The notes beneath the pieces were generated by a model. The model did no database searches. It worked only from the letters and a program-made list of their open reading frames with translations, and was not told the origin of the DNA. Made by a program: the position numbers and the translations under genes. A stretch of DNA of 64,000 nt from Riptortus pedestris (lineage: Eukaryota > Arthropoda > Insecta > Hemiptera > Alydidae). Within the stretch, counting starts at the first letter, position 1. The number at the start of each line of letters is the position of its first letter. Location: assembly GCA_019009955.1 (NCBI GenBank), contig CM032228.1, positions 4,897,001 through 4,961,000 on the forward strand, in the 5' to 3' direction. Positions 57,132 through 64,000 of the stretch are shown piece after piece.

Positions 57132-57630
57132 CCCCCCACCCCCCCCCCCCCCCACCCCCCCCCCCCCCCACCCCCCCCCCCCCCCACCCCCCCCCCCCCC
57201 CACCCCCCCCCCCCCCCACCCCCCCCCCCCCCCACCCCCCCCCCCCCCCACCCCCCCCCCCCCCCACCCCCCCCCCCCCCCACCCCCCCCCCCCCCCACC
57301 CCCCCCCCCCCCCACCCCCCCCCCCCCCCACCCCCCCCCCCCCCCACCCCCCCCCCCCCCCACCCCCCCCCCCCCCCACCCCCCCCCCCCCCCACCCCCC
57401 CCCCCCCCCACCCCCCCCCCCCCCCACCCCCCCCCCCCCCCACCCCCCCCCCCCCCCACCCCCCCCCCCCCCCACCCCCCCCCCCCCCCACCCCCCCCCC
57501 CCCCCACCCCCCCCCCCCCCCACCCCCCCCCCCCCCCACCCCCCCCCCCCCCCACCCCCCCCCCCCCCCACCCCCCCCCCCCCCCACCCCCCCCCCCCCC
57601 CACCCCCCCCCCCCCCCACCCCCCCCCCCC
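57132..57630. repeat. Perfect 16-bp satellite: A followed by 15 C, 31 units
   Basis: A residues fall at exactly 16-base steps from 57138 to 57618, with only C between. The opposite strand is (G15T)n. Pro/Thr/His and Gly/Trp frames through it are artefacts. It interrupts a decayed family A copy. Confidence 0.95.
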
Positions 57631-57639
57631 AAAGCTTAT

Positions 57640-57886
57640 TGTTAATATGGCATGAGTAGAATTGGGGGTTTGCTGCAAACGGAAAACTATGAAATCCAAA
57701 TATCTTCATTAATATTCATGATACAGAAACTATGTATAGAATAACTTTTATAAAACATTAAACGGGTTAACAAACGTGTATATATATAATTTTAAGGAGA
57801 CCTCATTTTCGCCATCTCTTGGTTAGGATAGATCGTCATGATTACGACCTCAATAGCTGATTTCCCTCTCGAAATCTGCTAATTAA
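57640..57886 (-). mobile_element. Family A fragment right of the C-rich satellite
   Basis: GCAAACGGAAAACTATGAAA, a CTCATTTTCGCCATCTCTTG block and CTCAATAGCTGATTTCCC with GAAATCTGCTAA at the end, in family order and minus orientation. The central (TA)n is almost lost. Confidence 0.6.
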
Positions 57887-58108
57887 GCCTTTAATAATTT
57901 ATTAATTTTCGTTCAAGGGTATTAATAATTCTGTTGAAGTTAATATGTAGAAATTAATAACTATCCATGCTATTTACACCTTTAAAACAAACTTCGAAAA
58001 GTCAAATATACCCCTCAAAATAAAAAAAGAAAGTGATTTGGCGAATGTTGATAAGGACGGTCTCAGCCTTGAAAGGACTTGCTATTGGAAGGTGGGGACT
58101 TGGTCAGT

Positions 58109-58115
58109 ATAAATA
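58109..58115 (+). promoter_or_regulatory. TATA box of cuticle gene 6
   Basis: TATAAAT with its first T 40 nt before the ATG at 58149. The TTGCACAAG motif of the other five genes is missing; GGAAGGTGGGGACTTGG stands in that place. Confidence 0.8.
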
Positions 58116-58148
58116 GAAGGGGTCGGAGAGATTGGGCACAGATCAAAG

Positions 58149-58877
58149 ATGGCATTGAACAAGGTGAGGAGAGGTAGTGGCATGTTGTGGAGTCTGTAGG
58201 CAGAATGGAAACTGAGTAATTGTTTGTTGCAGGTTGTCGTTCTCGCTGCTCTAGTAGCAGTCGCTAGGGCTGGACTCATCGGAGCACCAGCAGTCTATGC
58301 ACCAGGTGCTCCTCTTGCTGCTAGGGCATATGCTGCACCACTCGCTGCCAGCTATGCTGCTCCAGTAGCTGTTGCTGCCCGTGTTGCTGCACCAGTAGCT
58401 GTTGCTCATGCTGCCGTCGATGAGTACGACCCACACCCACAGTACAGCTACGCCTATGACATCCAGGACGCTCTTACCGGAGACTCCAAGAACCAGCACG
58501 AAACCCGTGACGGAGATGTTGTCCAGGGAAGCTACTCCCTCATCGAACCCGATGGTTCCAGGAGGACCGTAGAATACACCGCTGACCCAGTCAACGGATT
58601 CAACGCCGTCGTCCACAAGGATGCTGGAGTCCACGCTGCACCAGCTGTTGCCGTCGCTAAGGTTGCTGCTCCAGTTGCCCGTGTTGCTGCTCCATTAGCA
58701 GTTGCTGCCCCAGTTGCCCGTGTTGCTGCTCCTCTTGGTTATGCTGCCCGTGTTGCTGCTCCTCTTGGTTATGCTGCACGTGTTGCTGCTCCTCTTGGCT
58801 ATGCTGCCCATGTTGCTGCTCCAGTTGCTGTTGCTCATGGTGCCCCACTTGCCTACGGACATACCCTCCTTCATTAA
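58149..58877 (+). CDS. RR-2 cuticle protein, gene 6 (two exons, 219 aa)
   Basis: Exon 1 is 58149-58163 (MALNK). The intron is 58164-58232 (GTGAGG...TTGCAG, phase 0). Exon 2 is 58233-58877. The signal peptide is about residues 1-19 ([14 protein letters not shown]). A shortened Ala-rich linker spans 20-65. The RR-2 domain is about 66-133 ([46 protein letters not shown]). The tail has [11 protein letters not shown] and three copies of a [14 protein letters not shown] unit in place of the AIAHAPLAY unit, ending GHTLLH. AATAAA signals follow at 58897-58902 and 58907-58912. Gene 5 is a disrupted paralog 3 kb upstream sharing the intron. Confidence 0.96.
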
Positions 58878-58896
58878 ATTAGATCTATTTATTGTA

Positions 58897-58912
58897 AATA
58901 AAACAAAATAAA
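58897..58912 (+). terminator. Two AATAAA polyadenylation signals of cuticle gene 6
   Basis: AATAAA at 58897-58902 and 58907-58912, about 20-30 bases after the stop codon. Confidence 0.7.
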
Positions 58913-58919
58913 AGTGTAA

Positions 58920-59244
58920 ATAATTACATTATTCATTTGGATTTATTTAACCTTAACATCATGGGAGTTGCGGTGTTAGGTCGTCGGGTGTAACTGATTC
59001 TTTCTGAGGGTTGAAGATGACTGGCCTCGTCCAAAATAAATCTCTGTGTGGGGTTAAAGTCTCAAACAACAAAACATATTTAATAGACTCTATTAGAATA
59101 TGTATTGTGTTCCGTGGTTAGCAAAACCATGATAAATAAAACGCAGTTATTTTTTTGCATGGACTAACTTATATAATAATAGACAATTATTTCCTCTCTT
59201 TGACACGTAGGGTGCATGCTTGATTGGTTAGACGGGAGTATTGT
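58920..59244. other. Spacer, no recognisable feature
   Basis: AT-rich, without a promoter module or frame of interest. Confidence 0.35.
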
Positions 59245-61598
59245 TTTTAGGAGTTGGCAGAGTGGTTGTAGCTCCTTGGAGAAGTACTCCACTCGATATC
59301 CAACACATTCGAGATCCACTACCGCCAACTATGACACATTTTTCTCTCAAATTATACATCTCTAAAAACAAAAAGACCATGCATGACTAATTATAGTTGT
59401 TTGGGTGGGCAAAAACTGTGGCAGGTGGGCACAACGAAGATATGCAGAGAAAGACATACAAAAAGCGTTCACCCCAGTGAGTTTAATGAGGTTATTGTCC
59501 TAGAAACAAACACAGATACCTAGAAGACATCAGTGGTAGCACCATCAACGCCCTTTAACCCTCTTTGATTCGGAACATACCGGGCGACGGACATCAGTCT
59601 AAATGCAAGACTTTGTGCAAATGCCGAACTATAAAAGACATCACTGCAATCTGCCAGTAGTCACCCGGTCCGACAGTCTAACAGATCTTTTGATATCCGG
59701 ACCGAAGCTGTCCTGCAGGACCACCCTCCCCAACGGCTAAAATGGAGCTAAGAACAGCTTCGCGAAGCACAAAAGGAATCCCTCCACTTAACAACGGCGA
59801 TGCCATCCAATCCATTTTATATTAGATTCCGGGATAGTACTTTAGAGGCTCCTCAATTCTAGAATTATGTACTTGAGGAGCCGTCCATTGGTTTGGATTT
59901 CCATAATGGCTTGGACGCCCGCCTTCTTATCTTTCCTTCGAAGTATATAGACCCTTCCCCGACCATAATTGATCCTGTTCAAGAACAAGATACTTCCCAA
60001 TCCACGAACCAAGCGCATTACAATATCCTCTCAGACTATGAACCGAAGAAGGATGCCTTGTGGCTCCCGGGATCTACAGCAAGTCGCCCCTTGAGAACGG
60101 GATGCTCCTCGATCACCATTCGCCTCCTCAGCAAATGGAGGTTCTGAACATCCTTGTGGCTCCCGGGATCTACAGCAAGTCGCCCCTTGAGAACGGGATA
60201 CTCCTCGATCACCATTCGCCTCCTCAGCAAATGGAGGTTCTGAACATCCTTGTGGCTCCCGGGATCTACAGCAAGTCGCCCCTTGAGAACGGGATACTCC
60301 TCGATCACCATTCGCCTCCTCAGCAAATGGAGGTTCTGAACATCCTTGTGGCTCCCGGGATCTACAGCAAGTCGCCCCTTGAGAACGGGATACTCCCTCG
60401 ATCACCATTCGCCTCCTCAGCAAATGGAGGTTCTGAACATCCTTGTGGCTCGCGGGATCTACAGCAAGTCGCTCCTTGAGAACGGGATACTCCTCGATCA
60501 CCATTCGCCTCCTCAGCAAATGGAGGTTCTGAACATCCTTGTGGCTCCCGGGATCTACAGCAAGTCGCCCCTTGAGAACGAGATACTCCTCGATCACCAT
60601 TCGCCTCCTCAGCAAATGGAGGTTCTGAACATCCTTGTGGCTCCCGGGATCTACAGCAAGTCGCCCCTTGAGAACGGGATACTCCTCGATCACCATTCGC
60701 CTCCTCAGCAAATGGAGGTTCTGAACATCCTTGTGGCTCCCGGGATCTACAGCAAGTCGCCCCTTGAGAACGGGATGCTCCTCGATCACCATTCGCCTCC
60801 TCAGCAAATGGAGGTTCTGAACATCCTTGTGGCTCCCGAAATCTACAGCAAGTCGCCCCTTGAGAACGGGATGCTCCTCGATCACCATTCGCCTCCTCAG
60901 CAAATGGAGGTTCTTAACATCCTTGTGGCTCCCGAAATCTACAGCAAGTCGCCCCCAGAGAACGCGATACTCCTCGATCACCATTCGCCTCCTCAGCAAA
61001 TGGAGGTTCTGAACATCCTTGTGGCTCCCGGGATCTACACCAAGCCGCCCCTTGAGAACGGGATGCTCCTCGACCACCATTCGCCTCCTCAGCAAATGGA
61101 GGTTCTTAACATCCTTGTGGCTCCCGAAATCTACAGCAAGTCGCCCCTTGAGAACGGGATGCTCCTCGATCACAATTGGCCTCCTCAGCAAATGGAGGTT
61201 CTGACTATCCTGGAGGCACCCGGGATCCGTCAATTACCACTTCATACTCCACTTTGGATCTAGCAAATCCTGTGGCTCTATTTTGCATCTCTTCTGTTAG
61301 TCGCCGATTGATCGCGCCATCGTAGCTTAAGAGTTCCTTTGGATTCATTTACCCTTGTTTGTTTCTAGGACAATAACCTTATTAAACTCTCTCGGTTGAA
61401 CACTTTTTGCATGTGTTTCTCTTTGAACACCTGAAGCAGAATATGCCCGCTTGAACTACTGTAGCAGTCATGCTTAGTATTTGTTTTTAGAGATGTATAA
61501 TTGGAGAGAATAATGTTTCATAGTTGGCGGAAATGGAACTAGAGTGTGTTGGATGTCGAGTCAGCAAGCAGCTTCAGCCACGGTGCCTACTCCTAAAA
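59245..61598. mobile_element. Foldback-like element: about 260-bp inverted arms around a 96-bp tandem core
   Basis: The left arm (59245-59515) and the right arm (61350-61598) are inverted copies of each other: TTTTTAGGAGT at both outer ends, CCGCCAACTATGA and TTATACATCTCTAAAAACAA in the middle, and GGTTATTGTCCTAGAAACAA at the inner ends. Reading inward, both arms encode a related peptide (left: RERHTKSVHPSEFNEVIVLE; right: RETHAKSVQPREFNKVIVLE). That peptide resembles the H-x4-H half and following EFN of the R2-type zinc finger at 32888-32960. The core is a 12-copy 96-bp repeat. No transposase frame was seen. Long inverted arms plus an internal tandem array recall Foldback/Galileo elements. 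Confidence 0.65.
60058..61230. repeat. 96-bp tandem repeat, about 12 copies
   Basis: The unit starts GTGGCTCCCGGGATCTACAG and ends TGAACATCCTT; period 96 except for one copy with a 1-base insertion near 60391. Because 96 is a multiple of three, frames stay open on both strands: minus 400 aa (unit RRRMVIEEYPVLKGRLAVDP, then GSHKDVQNLHLL) and plus 305 aa (unit VAPGIYSKSPLENGILLDHH, then SPPQQMEVLNIL). Neither has a promoter or a start that stands out. Confidence 0.95.
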
Positions 61599-61599
61599 A

Positions 61600-61965
61600 G
61601 TCCATCACGCAGGGGCTGCGTTAACTAAGCAGATTTTCCACGTGCGACACGTATTTGCGTTTATCTAAAAACTTAATAGTTCAATGAGAACAATATTTGG
61701 TATTTTAGCTTTAAATAATGTGATTCATAACATAATAGAATCGTTAATATGAGGTAAGTACGAGTGGGGCTTTACTGAAGGCTGGAAACTGAAATGCAAA
61801 TATCTCTGTTAATAATGAAGATAGTGAAAACATGTACATAACAGCATTTATAGAACATTACATTTCCAATAGGATTGGTTATAAACAATTTTTTGATCCG
61901 ACGCATAATAACGGAGATATAACATTTCAAAGTTCTCCCTCTCTAACCCCCCTTCCCACTGCCTG
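61600..61965 (-). mobile_element. Family A 3' part
   Basis: The 3' end GTGATGGAC, the hairpin block and the GCAAATATCTCTGTTAATAA and CGGAGATATAACATTTC blocks follow in order, then the sequence changes to family B at about 61970. Confidence 0.65.
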
Positions 61966-61979
61966 TACATCGCGAAATT

Positions 61980-62844
61980 TCACTATAACCTTTCGTTTCA
62001 CGTGTCATAGACACCATAACTGAATTTAGTTTCTTTGGTGTCTGTTTGTTTGTTACCTTTTCACGCATAAACGGCTGAACCGAATTTTATTAAACTTGGT
62101 ATGTATATTAATACTAACCCAGCTTAGACTTTAGGCTATATTAACATTCTCTGAGACGAACAGGAGTGGGGGTTATAAGTGAGTGCTGAAATTAAAAATA
62201 GCAATATTTCGTTACCTAATGCATTTTCAGCAATTAAGCACATAACAAAAGTTGTTTATTTTGTTATTTGGAGTAACTTTTGTTATATACCTAAGTATAA
62301 ATGAGTTATACATTAAAAACTACTGCGGAAGTCAACAATTTTATTTGGCACAAAAACTCAACCGAATTAAACCAAACTCGGTATGTGAATTAGCACTAAC
62401 GCCTTCCTTACAACAAGCCATACTAACATTTCTAGGGACGGGAAGGAGTGGGGGTTGTAAGGGAGGCCTGAAATTAAAAATAGTGATATTTCGTTTCTTA
62501 TGGTGGGGTTTCGGCAAATATGCACATAACAAAAGTTGTTTATTTTATTATTTAGAGAAATTTGCTCAACAATTCTTTTGAATATGAACTACCAGGTACC
62601 TCACCTGGAAAAATTAATTCAAATTATAATATATTATTATAATATTTTGTCCTTAATAATTTAAATCTATGCATAGTGTACAGGCAATGGGAAATATGAC
62701 AATATGGTGGACAGTGAAGACCCTAAACACTGGGAAGGGTAAATGTCAAAATATTAAATATTGTGCAAAGTAAAGCCTTGCCAAAAAAATACCATCACCA
62801 TCTAGCATCAAATGAATTCCCGGGCCCAGCGGGGTATCTGAAAT

Positions 62845-62899
<55 letters not shown>

Positions 62900-63550
62900 C
62901 GATACTTTTTCGTTTCACATGTCATAGACACCATAACTGCATTTTGTTTCTTTCGTGTATGTTTGTTATTTTTTTGTTTGTTACCTTTTCACGCATAAAC
63001 GGCTGAACCGAATTTTATGAAACTTAATATGTATATTACTACTAACCCAACTTAATATACTTTACATTAATATTCTCTCAGACAAACAGGAGTGGGGGTT
63101 ATAAGTGCGGCCTGAATCAGAAATAGCCATATTTCGTTTCCTATTGGTTTTACGGCAAATATGATTATAACAAAAGTGGTTTATTTTGTTATTTAGAGTA
63201 ACTTTTGTTATACACACTTTTTTCGTATGCCGAATTATAAATGAGATATAGACTAAAGCCTAAAGGGGAAGTGAATAATTTTATTTGCCACAAAAGAATC
63301 TACCGAACTAAATAAAATTTGGTTTGTGTATTAGCACTAACGCCTCCATTATAATAAGCCATACCAACATTTCTAGGGACGGGCAGGAGTGGGGGTTATA
63401 AGGGAGGCCAGAAATTAAAAATAGTGATATTTCGTTTCCTATTGGTTTTACGGCAAATATGAACATAACAAAAGTGGTTTATTTTGTTATTTAGAGTAAC
63501 TTTTGTTATGTTCTCTTTTTTCGTATACCAAATTATAAACGCGATAAAGA
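61980..63550 (+). repeat. Dispersed repeat family B, about four tandemly placed copies, with (TA)n
   Basis: Blocks recur in order: CGTTTCACGTGTCATAGACA, TTTTCACGCATAAACGGCTG, AACCGAATTTTAT, CAGGAGTGGGGGTTATAAG, TTTCGTTxCCT and GTTGTTTATTTTGTTATTT. Copies or partial copies start near 61990, 62345, 62900 and 63290. A (TA)n tract lies at about 62850-62898. The class is unknown and no coding frame was found. Confidence 0.75.
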
Positions 63551-63734
63551 CTAAAAATCTGCTAAAACCTATAGCGAAAGTGAACAATTTTATTTGGCAC
63601 AAGACTCAATCGAACTAAATAAAACTCGGTATATGTATTAGCACTAACGCCTGAAAAACAAATAACCTGAACCCCAATTGCATGCGAATAATCCTGGAAG
63701 CAATTGTAAATAAGATATATATTTGTCTGTAAAA

Positions 63735-63738
<4 letters not shown>

Positions 63739-63783
<45 letters not shown>
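63739..63783. repeat. Poly(T) run of 45
   Basis: 45 consecutive T, preceded by the family A words TATTTGTCTGT and AAGCTC. Confidence 0.95.
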
Positions 63784-63785
<2 letters not shown>

Positions 63786-64000
63786 CATACTCACTAAATA
63801 ACATGTTTCATCCAGTTAAGGCATTTTCTTGTATCAGGTTCAGTTATTATTATGATACATAAAAATTACAGTCATAATACAATAACTTCCTATGAATTTG
63901 AGCCCTTAGTAGGAATGTAGCTGGGCGTAGGAACCTACATGAATAAGTTAATAATAGTAGTGGTGATGGTGAAGTTCCATCTTGAATATCCAAGAATTGG
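63784..64000. other. Window end, no recognisable feature
   Basis: AT-rich, no open frame with a known domain. Confidence 0.35.

Noticed and set aside
57026..57709. Gly/Trp and Pro/Thr/His frames of 168-227 aa
   Set aside because: Pure translation of the A+C15 repeat.
60031..61263. 400-aa minus and 305-aa plus frames
   Set aside because: Frames of a 96-bp tandem repeat, open on both strands; no evidence favours either as a gene, so they are listed only as repeat and hypothesis.

Overview
The window is arthropod nuclear DNA. The case rests on six RR-2 (Rebers-Riddiford) cuticle protein genes or gene remains, split-exon gene structure with GT/AG introns, R1-, R2- and Jockey-like LINE remnants, a tRNA-headed SINE and abundant (TA)n microsatellites. 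An insect is most likely; the order cannot be fixed from sequence reading alone. No bacterial, viral, rRNA, true tRNA or CRISPR feature was seen.

Layout. 0-2.9 kb: degenerate LINE sequence on the minus strand (R2-like reverse transcriptase, then an R1-like zinc-knuckle ORF1). 4.0-5.0 kb: cuticle gene 1 (minus). 5.1-11.2 kb: a small tandem duplication and many copies of a dispersed element called family A here, probably DINE-1/Helentron-like. 11.2-14.6 kb: a broken multicopy arthropod gene split by a 1.8 kb hAT-like transposon with exact 8-bp target-site duplications. 19.3-20.8 kb: cuticle gene 2 (plus), an inverted near-copy of gene 1. 23.0-33.8 kb: a LINE graveyard, including a probable twin-priming inversion and a nested insertion. 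35.6-36.2 kb: cuticle gene 3. 38.2-43.2 kb: a 5 kb array of a 36-bp monomer that is, on the minus strand, the C-terminal tail repeat of a cuticle protein. 43.9-45.1 kb: cuticle gene 4, whose tail carries seven copies of the same repeat. 45.3-54.1 kb: an 87-bp tandem repeat, G-rich minisatellites and two R1-like LINE remnants. 55.2-56.1 kb: cuticle gene 5, full of indels. 57.1-57.6 kb: 31 perfect A+C15 units. 58.1-58.9 kb: intact cuticle gene 6. 59.2-61.6 kb: a foldback-like element with about 260-bp inverted arms around twelve 96-bp tandem units. 61.6-64 kb: more dispersed repeats.

The genes form one functional family. Each cuticle gene has a 5-codon first exon (MAINK, MVFYK, MVFHK or MALNK), a phase-0 intron inside the signal peptide, an Ala/Pro/Val/Tyr-rich stretch, one RR-2 chitin-binding domain and an Ala-rich tail. 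Because exon 1 is so short, a search for ATG-started open frames misses these starts, and misses gene 3 entirely. All six share a rigid promoter: the first T of the TATA box lies 40-41 nt before the ATG, and in five of six a TTGCACAAG-type motif (TTGCACACG in gene 1) ends 7-8 nt before the TATA box. They are probably co-expressed in epidermis during cuticle deposition.

The strongest novelty candidates are the satellite grown from a cuticle-protein repeat, the fixed promoter module, the foldback-like element with R2-type zinc-finger remnants in its arms, and the hAT insertion that can be read exactly.
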